Source: JAALKW01 sp963974485 (GTDB lineage Bacteria; Pseudomonadota; Gammaproteobacteria; Legionellales; Legionellaceae). Taken from it: a stretch of DNA of 64,000 nt. Of the stretch, positions 45,012-53,701 are shown one piece after another. The stretch is from NCBI GenBank assembly GCA_963974485.1, contig CAXBBS010000009.1, positions 1 to 64,000 on the forward strand. The letters run 5' to 3'. The notes beneath the pieces are model-generated. The model did not search any database. It saw nothing but the letters and a program-made list of their open reading frames with translations, and was not told the DNA's origin. The position numbers were made by a program, and so were the translations under genes. Numbering within the stretch: position 1 is the first letter of the stretch; the number at the start of each line of letters is the position of its first letter.

Positions 45012-46208
45012 ATGCCAGATACCTGGACACCCACATCATGGTCACACTGCCCTTACCCACAGGCTGCGACCTACCCTCATGCTGCGCACTTGGCCCAAGC
45101 TGTGTTACAACTCAGTCAAAAAAAACCCTTGGTCCATCTGAACAACATACTTCAATTAAAACGCTTGATTGCCAGAGCTGGTCGCGGTCAGGCCTTTATA
45201 CTTCAAGGTGGTGATTGCGCTGAATCGTTCAACGACTGTCGCCCGGCCATGATTCGATCGCAACTTAATTTAATCATGAAGATGGCGGAATTGCTGGCAC
45301 CTTATATCAACGGCCCCGTTGTACCTATCGGCCGCATTGCTGGTCAATACGCAAAGCCTCGCTCATCAGCCTGGGAACAGCAACAAGGCATAACGCTACC
45401 TAGTTATCGCGGCGATCTCATCAACGCTGCAAAATTTGACGAAAACGCTCGGGTACCTAATCCTGCGCGCTTACTCAAAGGCCATCGCTCAGCAGCCATA
45501 ACGCTCAAGTTTATTCATGAAAAAATAAAATCCACCGAATTTTATACTTCACACGAAGCCCTGCATCTTCATTATGAATCGGCTTTAACCCGGCGCGGCA
45601 AGCAAGGCCGTTGGTATGATTTTTCAACGCACCTTCCCTGGCTTGGCATACGTACATCGCAACTCGACAGCGCACACGTTGAGTTTTTACGTGGTATTGC
45701 AAACCCCATCGGTATAAAAATAGGTCCTGATGCCACGCCTGATTGGCTTATAAGCTTGCTTGAACGCTTAAATCCACAACGTGAAGCAGGACGAATTCTA
45801 TTGATTACACGCCTCGGCGTGCAACACGTAGACCACTTACTACCGACCTTTATTCAAGCAACGCAAACGCACAACCACCCCGTGACGTGGGCTTGCGACC
45901 CGATGCATGGCAATAACCTACAGACGCAATCCGGCATTAAAACACGTCATTTAGATACGGTTTGGCAAGAGCTACAACGCACATTTACTATTCATCAAAC
46001 ACATCAAAGCCACCTCGGCGGCCTACACCTCGAAATGACGCCCGCCTCCGTCACCGAATGCTTGGGCGGTAAAACAAACCTATCTGAATCTGACTTAAAA
46101 ACAGCGTATCACAGCCTCCTCGACCCACGATTAAACCAACAACAAGCACTCGAGCTTATCGAGAGGTTTACAGATTTACTTACGGCCCGACGACACACTA
46201 ACTTTTGA
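45012..46208 (+). CDS. Class II DAHP synthase
   Basis: It catalyses the first shikimate-pathway step, from phosphoenolpyruvate and erythrose 4-phosphate. It is the class II (plant/actinobacterial type) enzyme and not an AroF/G/H homologue: FILQGGDCAESF with the metal-binding Cys, GRIAGQYAKPRS, WACDPMHGN and GGLHLEMTP. I chose ATG 45012 because MPDTWTPTSW matches the usual start. A TTG-led extension begins at 44952. The protein has 398 residues. It is divergent from grpE and its 3' end overlaps the DUF486 gene by 11 bp. Confidence 0.93.
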   Translation: MPDTWTPTSWSHCPYPQAATYPHAAHLAQAVLQLSQKKPLVHLNNILQLKRLIARAGRGQAFILQGGDCAESFNDCRPAMIRSQLNLIMKMAELLAPYINGPVVPIGRIAGQYAKPRSSAWEQQQGITLPSYRGDLINAAKFDENARVPNPARLLKGHRSAAITLKFIHEKIKSTEFYTSHEALHLHYESALTRRGKQGRWYDFSTHLPWLGIRTSQLDSAHVEFLRGIANPIGIKIGPDATPDWLISLLERLNPQREAGRILLITRLGVQHVDHLLPTFIQATQTHNHPVTWACDPMHGNNLQTQSGIKTRHLDTVWQELQRTFTIHQTHQSHLGGLHLEMTPASVTECLGGKTNLSESDLKTAYHSLLDPRLNQQQALELIERFTDLLTARRHTNF

Positions 46209-46527
46209 AAATAAAATAAGCCGAACCAATCATGCATAAGCTCGCATAAAAAAAATTAGCCCCCAAAGATTTGCCCATATAAAAATAAGCAAAACCCGCG
46301 AAAACACACATCGTAATGATTTCTTGTATTATTTTCAGTTGACCTAAAGTAAAGACCTGATAACCCATGCGATTTGCAGGAACCTGGAGCATATATTCAA
46401 AAAAAGCAATGCCCCAACTAACTAAAATAGCAATCATCAACGGTTGGTTATTAAGCGCTTTCAAGTGACCGTACCAGGCAAACGTCATAAAAACATTCGA
46501 GGCAATCAATAACAAAATAGTATACAT
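46198..46527 (-). CDS. DUF486 small membrane protein
   Basis: 109 residues with four predicted membrane helices. FAWYGHLK and the PANRMGYQVFTLGQLKIIQE stretch are the DUF486 family signature. These belong to the drug/metabolite transporter-like superfamily, but no substrate is known. It overlaps the convergent DAHP synthase gene by 11 bp and is apparently monocistronic. Confidence 0.88.
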   Translation of the reverse strand: MYTILLLIASNVFMTFAWYGHLKALNNQPLMIAILVSWGIAFFEYMLQVPANRMGYQVFTLGQLKIIQEIITMCVFAGFAYFYMGKSLGANFFYASLCMIGSAYFIFKS

Positions 46528-46657
46528 CTGTCTCCTGATATCTAAATAAAAGTTTAGCCGACGTTCTACGCCCTATTGATTCGTCAAGCAAGCATGCGTT
46601 TCTTTTTTAATCACAATACTGTACAATATATATTCACTTTGTTTTTATGGATTGCTT

Positions 46658-47413
46658 ATGCCTTTATTACCTCATGAACTTCAAAATATTTTACAAGCAG
46701 GCCTTACTGAAAAAGAGATATGGTTTCCAGTCATACGTAATTCTGTTCCAAAACAATCAAGTCCATCGCCTTCGGCAACCCATACTTTAGAAAATTTTAG
46801 TCAGCTTATAGAAAAGCTAAAAAAACTAGATAACGACGGAAGTGATCACAAGCATACCCTTCGCTACTTAATGCCTGATGAAAACACCTTACTTTTAGCA
46901 CGCGAAGGCAAACGCTCTGCTGACGTTCCTGGCCATAAAAACATGTGTAATCGCTGCATTGCGGCCGGTAATTTGTATTTAAGCCACGATTTTGAAACCG
47001 TGATAGGCATAAGTCATGACAGCGGTGATTTTTTACCAAGCATGGGAAGTTTAGTTTTTCCATTACGTCGATTAATGGAAACACGATTACTGGATACAAC
47101 AGCTGATTTAACGCTATATTATAGGGTACCGCATCATCCGTCTGTACTCACCGAATCATTCTCTCATGCAAGCTTACGAGAAATGTTAGCACAACTTAAT
47201 ATTCCGGAGGTTCAAGAGGCAGCGTCGGTTGATCCCTTTGCGAGCCCACCAGTCCCTAAAAAACGTTCGTTTGAATCAATATACAGCCAAGATGAACAGG
47301 AACCGACTCAGAGCACCAGTCTTCGTTCAAGATTGCTTTTCTTCCCTGAAGCTTCAGATGAAACGTACACAGCTTCCGAGCCTACGAGTACGCATGTAGC
47401 TACAGTTGATTAA
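46658..47413 (+). CDS. 251-aa orphan protein
   Basis: Not recognised. A soluble protein with an N-terminal ~150-residue region including GKRSADVPGHKNMCNRC and ISHDSGDFLPSMGSLVFPL, which might be a small folded domain. The C-terminus is low in structure, Pro/Ser/Glu/Thr-rich, with a basic PKKRSFE patch that could act as a nuclear localisation-like signal in a host cell (inference). The ATG at 46658 is preferred over an in-frame TTG at 46652. A promoter-like TACAAT lies at 46622-46627. It is an isolated gene between two unrelated units, compatible with an effector. Confidence 0.6.
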   Translation: MPLLPHELQNILQAGLTEKEIWFPVIRNSVPKQSSPSPSATHTLENFSQLIEKLKKLDNDGSDHKHTLRYLMPDENTLLLAREGKRSADVPGHKNMCNRCIAAGNLYLSHDFETVIGISHDSGDFLPSMGSLVFPLRRLMETRLLDTTADLTLYYRVPHHPSVLTESFSHASLREMLAQLNIPEVQEAASVDPFASPPVPKKRSFESIYSQDEQEPTQSTSLRSRLLFFPEASDETYTASEPTSTHVATVD

Positions 47414-47458
47414 CGACCCATATAAACTAAGATTAACCATATACTCTCCACGGATTAT

Positions 47459-47593
47459 ATGGTTACCATCATATGCCTCGGGCCAGGTACAGCTTTAGGT
47501 CTAGGTATAAATATAGCAACAGCCTTGGTTTCTTTTTTACCCCATGCATTTGAGGCATATCAAGATTTGTTTCAAAAAAAACAATCAAAATAA
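47459..47593 (+). CDS. Possible 44-aa hydrophobic small protein
   Basis: A short frame encodes a glycine-rich hydrophobic segment (PGTALGLGINIATALVSF) followed by a basic tail (FQKKQSK). It might be a single-span membrane peptide or the surviving end of a decayed gene, since the frame is open back to 47426. There is no good Shine-Dalgarno. It fills the gap before the convergent 1157-residue gene. Confidence 0.3.
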   Translation: MVTIICLGPGTALGLGINIATALVSFLPHAFEAYQDLFQKKQSK

Positions 47594-47629
47594 TGATGAA
47601 CCTGGTGAAGAATGCAACCCTGACGGCCC

Positions 47630-50600
47630 TTAAGCAGCGGGTGGTTCCTGTTTTTTGCTGTTCTCTTTTTCAGAATCTTTTTCAGCTACGGCTTCAGCAT
47701 CCCCTGATTTTTGAGAAAAAAATCTATATCCTCCTGAACTCAAGGAACTCAAGCTTTCCCTCCTGTACTTGTCATTCTCTTCATACTCAATCAGAGGCTC
47801 TGTTAATGGCGATTCTTCTTTATGTTTATCATACCACTTGGCTAAATCTGGTCTTTTATTTTCATCCAAATGCAACCAATTTCTATACGCCCTGGCTGTT
47901 ACACAAACAAAATCGTCTTTGTTCTTTTTTCCCGTCAAATTATCAGAACCCTTACATTCATGCCACTTTCCTTGCTCATCTTTTTGCAAATACATCAAAT
48001 CATGAGTAATTTCCAGCGTGGCTTTAGCTTCGCTGTATTTTTTATACATTTTTTCAAAAGAGTCCGTCATTATTCGACCCCACCAGAAATTTTTGGGCTC
48101 ATAAATTTTTGACTCACATCCAATCTTCAAATGATTCATTTTAATCTCAGAGGCATTAAAAGGCTCCGTACGCCACGTCCTCGATTCCCCCGTGTTTTTC
48201 ACAGCGGTTCTAAAACGATCAGTATGCTTACGTTGCTCATCCTTATCTTTATCCTCACTTTCCTCTGCTTTGATTTTACTGAATAACTGTACAAAATTAC
48301 TTTTTTTGCTTCGACTTAACCACTCATAACGTGCGATTTCTTTTGCCGCGCCAGGACGTGTGAATGTTTCTGGAATCACGAGACTGAACCTATCACTCGC
48401 CATGACCGTATCTTTGAGATACCCTCGAAGCATCAGTGCTTGACTTTGCTTATATAAATCACTAATCCCTTTATAGCCTGACGCCAGAGCGCATTGAAGC
48501 ACCATTTGCCGCATTTGTGATACCTCACGATCATAACTACCATCTGCGAAAACGACATTATTACCCGACATATTATTTTCATCGGCATCCAGTGGATCGG
48601 ATTCTTCATGTGTTAAATGCTCAAGTACATTCTTTGCAGAATACGTTTTTCCTGAGCTTGAAGGACCACCTACCCACAAAATTAATCTTTTTGACCAGCG
48701 AGGACCCTCCACATGGTCTAATGCTCTTGAAAAAACAGCCTTTCTAAACGATTTACTCTTACCTTCTTCTTTGATGGCTTTTTTATATAACCGAAAACCT
48801 TCCTCACCTAAGAGCTCTTTTAACGTCACGGCGTTATCGCTCATCGCAACCGTGGTATCCAGTGCATTCCCATCTAAAAATTTTAAACCTAAAAAACGAA
48901 TAAAATCCTCTCGCGCGCCTTTAGGCGTCGTACCTTGGTGTGTTTTACGATACAGTGCTTTCTTTTCTTTATGACTTAAGTGTAGTGGAGCCTTTGGTTT
49001 ACTCTCATCAGGTTTCGGCTTAACTTCATAATTTCCAATGTGTTTAAGCCAATCTTTAATTTTATCTTTTTGCTTTATTGGACATTTTTCTAACGCTTGA
49101 ATCCGCTCATTGTGCATGCGCCTTGCGTTTATTTTAATATGTTTATTTTGTCTATTTTTCAATACCGCAAGTATTGCAGGAATAACGGTCATGACCGCAG
49201 CCACAGCACCTAATACGCCTGCCGAACTTGAGCTCATATAAGACCAATCTGACATCGCATAATTGTTCCAAGCCCCTTTCATAGACTTTGTGAGGCCTTT
49301 ATGCGCCTGCATTGCACCGGCCTTGCTCTGCTTTAAATTCGTCATCTGTTCCGCAGATTCTTCCGCAAAATTTCTTGAGATATTCCACCATTTAGATTTT
49401 GCTTCGACTTTTGCAGATGCCCCTTGATCGACCAAACTAATCACCGATGCGGCTGCATACAATCCTTTTTGGTTATATTCCTCATTAAGACATTCATTTA
49501 ATTTTTCAGCCCGACTTAAAACATTTTGTGGCGATGCACTCGCTAACAGCTTAAGCCGCTTAGCAAGCTTACTGCCTGATTTCATACCATCCAACATCAA
49601 TACCCGGCCATTAATCGCTTGTGCACGTTCATTACCGCTTTTACAGCCCCCGATCGATGCTTCCTCAGAAAAGACGGATAATGTTTGAACTAATTTTGCA
49701 TATTCATGTGTGCCATGCGCATCATGCGCGACAAGTTTTTTTAAACTATTTTTAACAGCTAAAACCAGTTCTTCATCTTTTTCACCTGCATCTAACTCAG
49801 GCACTTTTGTTGATTTCTCATTTTTCCACTGCGCTTTAATCTTTTTAATTTGGGCTATAGCTGCCGTCCCATACTTGCTATCTGAAAAATAAGGTTCTCG
49901 AGGCGAAGATTCTAAATAATATTTATAATACTCAACCAAACTATTTATTTCGCTTGTATTACACAACGTATGCATCAAGGCCATTTCAGCCATTAACGTA
50001 GATTCTCTCACCAACGGACGACGGCTCTTATAACTTAGGGTCTTGCCAAAACCATTAACAGAAATATTTTGAACAAAACACATAACATCGTGTGTCGCAT
50101 TATATTCATGTGCACCTTGTAAAATATGCGCGGCACTTTGTGTTTGTAAATTACCTTTAACATCCCCGATTCTATCGTGAATCGCTGTATATCGGTTGTA
50201 AATAAACGCGCGAGGTTTATCACTCGATAGCTTTTTATCCAATTGATAAAATTCGGTAACCTCTGATAACTTAGCGACAACATCAGAAATAATCTCGTGG
50301 TCACCGAAATCTTTCTCTTTCTTTTTAACCACCGGTGACGGTGTGCGTATTTGAATGCGTGGATTTAGTCCTGCTCTTATCGTCCCATCTTTGTTTCTAC
50401 GACACGTGATCATTTGTCTATGTGCAAACGCCTCTTTGCCAGCAACACGATGATGCGCAGTGTATTCAGAGCCTTTAATAAGCGTAACCAGCCCCGCTGC
50501 CTGATTAACATAGAGAATATCTTGCGTCGTCGCCGGCATATTTTCTGCAATATGCTTAGCACCTTCATGCTTCGCACCTTCGAAATCTTTTTTTGTTAAT

Positions 50601-51103
50601 ATAATGCCTGTTTCTTCTATAATTTTTTCCATAAAAATCGTATGCGCCATCGGTACGAGTTTCTTTCTTGCTTTATCAAGTGAGGCATTAAATTTTGCAA
50701 GATCAAATTCACCGTCTTTTTTCGCAATTTTAGAAGCATCACGATAAGCACGTTCAATATAACGATTTACGCGTTTCATCGCGTCTTGACGTGCTATTTC
50801 TATTTTTGTCAGATCTATATCTGAACGCGACTTTTTAGCAATTTGTTCATACACACGCGCAGCCAGCATTAAGTGAAACGAAAATTCATCTTGGAGTGGA
50901 AGCTCGCTACCGCTTTGTTCTCCGTCTTTATGCCGATCTAAACGCACCAACGCACCTGGCTCCACACCCTTACGGTCCACTGAAACCAATAAAGAACCGT
51001 GCACGTCTTTTAATTGATTACGCTCGGCTTTTTCCTGAGCTACTTTAATCAAACGCTCCATATGAGCGGCTTCGGCTCTGCCTTGCTCTAAGTTATTCGC
51101 CAT
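47630..51103 (-). CDS. 1157-aa orphan with P-loop (zeta toxin/kinase-like) domain
   Basis: A large Lys/Glu-rich protein of unknown function. Residues 1-600 are mostly helical with no recognised domain. About 622-645 form one hydrophobic segment (GVLGAVAAVMTVIPAILAVL). From about 808 a P-loop module begins with WVGGPSSSGKTYSAKNV (Lys819), followed by NNVVFADGSYDRE and VIPETFTRPG, a layout resembling zeta toxin-type or polynucleotide kinase-like folds. The C-terminus is polar and Glu/Lys-rich. I chose ATG 51103 because GAAGG lies just upstream. A TTG at 51118 is less likely. It is a probable host-directed effector, by inference. Confidence 0.7.
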   Translation of the reverse strand: MANNLEQGRAEAAHMERLIKVAQEKAERNQLKDVHGSLLVSVDRKGVEPGALVRLDRHKDGEQSGSELPLQDEFSFHLMLAARVYEQIAKKSRSDIDLTKIEIARQDAMKRVNRYIERAYRDASKIAKKDGEFDLAKFNASLDKARKKLVPMAHTIFMEKIIEETGIILTKKDFEGAKHEGAKHIAENMPATTQDILYVNQAAGLVTLIKGSEYTAHHRVAGKEAFAHRQMITCRRNKDGTIRAGLNPRIQIRTPSPVVKKKEKDFGDHEIISDVVAKLSEVTEFYQLDKKLSSDKPRAFIYNRYTAIHDRIGDVKGNLQTQSAAHILQGAHEYNATHDVMCFVQNISVNGFGKTLSYKSRRPLVRESTLMAEMALMHTLCNTSEINSLVEYYKYYLESSPREPYFSDSKYGTAAIAQIKKIKAQWKNEKSTKVPELDAGEKDEELVLAVKNSLKKLVAHDAHGTHEYAKLVQTLSVFSEEASIGGCKSGNERAQAINGRVLMLDGMKSGSKLAKRLKLLASASPQNVLSRAEKLNECLNEEYNQKGLYAAASVISLVDQGASAKVEAKSKWWNISRNFAEESAEQMTNLKQSKAGAMQAHKGLTKSMKGAWNNYAMSDWSYMSSSSAGVLGAVAAVMTVIPAILAVLKNRQNKHIKINARRMHNERIQALEKCPIKQKDKIKDWLKHIGNYEVKPKPDESKPKAPLHLSHKEKKALYRKTHQGTTPKGAREDFIRFLGLKFLDGNALDTTVAMSDNAVTLKELLGEEGFRLYKKAIKEEGKSKSFRKAVFSRALDHVEGPRWSKRLILWVGGPSSSGKTYSAKNVLEHLTHEESDPLDADENNMSGNNVVFADGSYDREVSQMRQMVLQCALASGYKGISDLYKQSQALMLRGYLKDTVMASDRFSLVIPETFTRPGAAKEIARYEWLSRSKKSNFVQLFSKIKAEESEDKDKDEQRKHTDRFRTAVKNTGESRTWRTEPFNASEIKMNHLKIGCESKIYEPKNFWWGRIMTDSFEKMYKKYSEAKATLEITHDLMYLQKDEQGKWHECKGSDNLTGKKNKDDFVCVTARAYRNWLHLDENKRPDLAKWYDKHKEESPLTEPLIEYEENDKYRRESLSSLSSGGYRFFSQKSGDAEAVAEKDSEKENSKKQEPPAA

Positions 51104-51259
51104 ATCAACCTTCAACAAAATAGACTGATAGATTTATTATAGACCATTACCAAATAACACGTTGCAGATTCTTTGTAATTTATTGGGTATTCACAAGAAG
51201 AAAACATCGTATAGGTATAGAATATAGCTATTCAGTTTGAATTCATTAAGGTTAAGCGC

Positions 51260-52165
51260 ATGAAAATAGCTATTTTATCAAGAAATAAGAAATTATATTC
51301 AACAAAACGACTCGTTGAAGCAGCTGAAGAGCGCGGACACGAGGTTCGTGTGCTGGACTACATTCGATGTTATATGAACATCACAGCAAAACAGCCATCG
51401 ATACATTATCAGGGAGAAACACTTCCCATGTTTGATGCAATTATCCCAAGAATTGGTGCAAGCCATACGTTTTACGGTACGGCTATCGTACGACAGTTTG
51501 AAACCTTAGGAACGTATTCTCTGAATTCATCCCTGGCGATCACACGCTCCAGGGATAAATTACGTTCACAGCAGCTCTTAGTCATGAAAGGCATTGATAT
51601 GCCCATTACAGGTATCGCAAGTGTACCTGGAGATGTCGATGGTTTAATTAATACCGTCGGTGGAGCACCGCTTGTGATTAAACTCACCGAAGGCACTCAA
51701 GGTGTGGGTGTTGTGCTGGCTAAAACAAAAAAAGCCGCAGAAAGTGTAATACAAATGCTCATGAGTCTCAAAGAAAATATTATTATACAAGAATATATTG
51801 AAGAATCCGGTGGTGCTGATATTCGATGTTTTGTTGTGGGAGATAAAGTGATTGCAGCCATGGAACGCAAGGCGGCACCCGGCGAATTCCGTGCTAATAT
51901 TCACCAAGGCGGTAGCGCACATTTGGTTAAAATTACCAAGAAAGAACGGGAAGTCGCGATTAAAGCAGCAAAAGTCATGGGCTTGACCATGGCGGGTGTG
52001 GATATACTTCGATCGAACCGAGGTCCGTTAGTTCTCGAAATTAATTCATCACCGGGCTTAGAAGGCATCGAAGCGGCAACCAATAAAGATATTGCCGGCC
52101 TGATTATCGAACATCTAGAAAAAAATGCTAAGCCCATTGGGCCTAAAAGTCGCTATCAAGGATAA
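51260..52165 (+). CDS. rimK: RimK-type ATP-grasp glutamate ligase
   Basis: 301 residues. It adds glutamate residues to the C-terminus of ribosomal protein S6 in Escherichia coli. Motifs: GAPLVIKLTEGTQGVGVVLA (ATP-grasp), ENIIIQEYIEESGGADIRCFVVG and VLEINSSPGLEGIE (metal site). AAGG precedes the ATG by 8 nt. It is first in a three-gene set with an aspartoacylase-like hydrolase and a zinc protease. Confidence 0.95.
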   Translation: MKIAILSRNKKLYSTKRLVEAAEERGHEVRVLDYIRCYMNITAKQPSIHYQGETLPMFDAIIPRIGASHTFYGTAIVRQFETLGTYSLNSSLAITRSRDKLRSQQLLVMKGIDMPITGIASVPGDVDGLINTVGGAPLVIKLTEGTQGVGVVLAKTKKAAESVIQMLMSLKENIIIQEYIEESGGADIRCFVVGDKVIAAMERKAAPGEFRANIHQGGSAHLVKITKKEREVAIKAAKVMGLTMAGVDILRSNRGPLVLEINSSPGLEGIEAATNKDIAGLIIEHLEKNAKPIGPKSRYQG

Positions 52166-52169
52166 GACC

Positions 52170-53207
52170 ATGAACGATATGCAAGATATCATCGAAATCA
52201 ATCATATTAGCATTGCAAGAGGTGAGAGCAAAACCATCTTCTTACCGATGCCGAGTCTTTATGATTGCACGCCTATCACCATGCCGGTTCATGTCATTCG
52301 AGGCAAAAAACCAGGCCCCTGTCTTTGTGTGACGGCCGCGATTCATGGGGATGAAGTTAATGGTGTGGAAATTGTACGTCGCCTCGTGAAAAAAAGCATT
52401 TTTAAAAATATGGCAGGCACGCTCATCGCGATTCCAATCGTAAATGTTTATGGGTTTCTTTATCAAGATCGCTACTTGATGGATAGAAAAGACTTAAACC
52501 GCTCATTCCCTGGATCATCGAAAGGATCGCCTGCATCACGTTTGGCGCACTTAATTTCAACTGAAATTTTATCTCAAGTCACACACTGCATTGATTTACA
52601 TTCGGGATCCTTGCAGCGCACCAATTTACCCCAAATTCGTGCAGACTTGGATATGGATGGCGTCTTACCTTTAGCTGAAGCGTTTAGTGCCCCGGTTATT
52701 TTACATGCAAAACTCCGTGATGGCTCCATGAGACAATTTGCTAATGATAAATCGATACCTTTTTTACTCTACGAAGCCGGCGAATCGTTACGATTTGATG
52801 AGCTATCCATTAAAGCAGGTGTTCATGGTATTTTAAATGTCATGCATAAGTTAAACATGCTTGCATTAAAAAAACCATTTCACGGAAAAGTTGCCCCCTC
52901 GGTAGCCAAGCAAGCCTATTGGGTCCGTTCCCCTCGCAGTGGCTTATTGATACCTTATAAACATCTTGGTAAATTTGTAAAAAAAGGGGACCTGCTAGCA
53001 AAAATTTCAAATCCGATGGGTCAGCAAGAATATAAAGTGTTGTCTCCGTTAGATGGAATTATAATTGGCAAAAGTAATATGCCAATGATTTATGAAGGTG
53101 CAGCTATATTTAATATCGCCAGCTTCAAAAAATTAGATATGGTGGAAGAACAAGTCGACCTGCTCAAAGAATCTTACATCGATTTAGAGTCACCTCATAT
53201 GTACTAG
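52170..53207 (+). CDS. Succinylglutamate desuccinylase/aspartoacylase family protein
   Basis: A predicted zinc carboxypeptidase-like hydrolase (AstE/AspA family). AAIHGDEVNGVEIVRRL holds the HxxE zinc ligands. NVYGFLYQDRYLMDRKDLNRSFPG and CIDLHSGS supply further active-site residues. A C-terminal lipoyl-like beta domain includes SPRSGLLIPYKHLGKFVKKGD. I chose ATG 52170, 4 bp after the rimK stop, because AAGGA sits 7 nt before it. Given the neighbours it may deacylate or trim glutamyl-type modifications, which is an inference. Confidence 0.9.
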   Translation: MNDMQDIIEINHISIARGESKTIFLPMPSLYDCTPITMPVHVIRGKKPGPCLCVTAAIHGDEVNGVEIVRRLVKKSIFKNMAGTLIAIPIVNVYGFLYQDRYLMDRKDLNRSFPGSSKGSPASRLAHLISTEILSQVTHCIDLHSGSLQRTNLPQIRADLDMDGVLPLAEAFSAPVILHAKLRDGSMRQFANDKSIPFLLYEAGESLRFDELSIKAGVHGILNVMHKLNMLALKKPFHGKVAPSVAKQAYWVRSPRSGLLIPYKHLGKFVKKGDLLAKISNPMGQQEYKVLSPLDGIIIGKSNMPMIYEGAAIFNIASFKKLDMVEEQVDLLKESYIDLESPHMY

Positions 53208-53225
53208 TACTCAAGGAGTCAACAC

Positions 53226-53681
53226 ATGAAAATTATGGAGGTCCATAATAAATTATTAATCGGTCGCTCTGAGTGGTGTGGTCTACCTCTATTAAATGTA
53301 CCGCTTATCAAAGCCAAAATCGATACAGGCGCAAAAACTTCGGCCCTGCATGCGTTCAATCTGGTGTACGACAACACCAACGGTCAACAACGCGTGCACT
53401 ATGATATTCATCCATTCCAAAATAATAATAAAGTTATTGTCCGCTGCACGTCATTGGTTATTGATCAGCGTATGATTATGAGCTCCAATGGGCACAAAGA
53501 AAATCGCTATGTTATCTCAACATCCTTGTCACTGGGAGCAAAAACATGGCCGATTGAGTTAACACTCTCGAATCGAGATCCACTCAGGTTTCGCCTACTG
53601 CTTGGCCGCGAGGCTTTAAACCGTCATGTTATGATTGATCCTCACTTAAACTACCACCAAGACAAACCGATTTCGTCGTAA
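53226..53681 (+). CDS. RimB-like ATP-dependent zinc protease
   Basis: 151 residues of the putative ATP-dependent zinc protease family (retropepsin-like fold), with IGRSEWCGLPLL and the hallmark KIDTGAKTSALHA, plus LLGREALNRHVMIDP at the end. In Pseudomonas a homologue (RimB) acts with RimK on ribosomal protein S6 tails. Position 18 bp after the hydrolase, with AAGGAG before the ATG, supports a common modification/trimming operon. Confidence 0.88.
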   Translation: MKIMEVHNKLLIGRSEWCGLPLLNVPLIKAKIDTGAKTSALHAFNLVYDNTNGQQRVHYDIHPFQNNNKVIVRCTSLVIDQRMIMSSNGHKENRYVISTSLSLGAKTWPIELTLSNRDPLRFRLLLGREALNRHVMIDPHLNYHQDKPISS

Positions 53682-53701
53682 AAATAACGGGATAAAATAT
53701 C

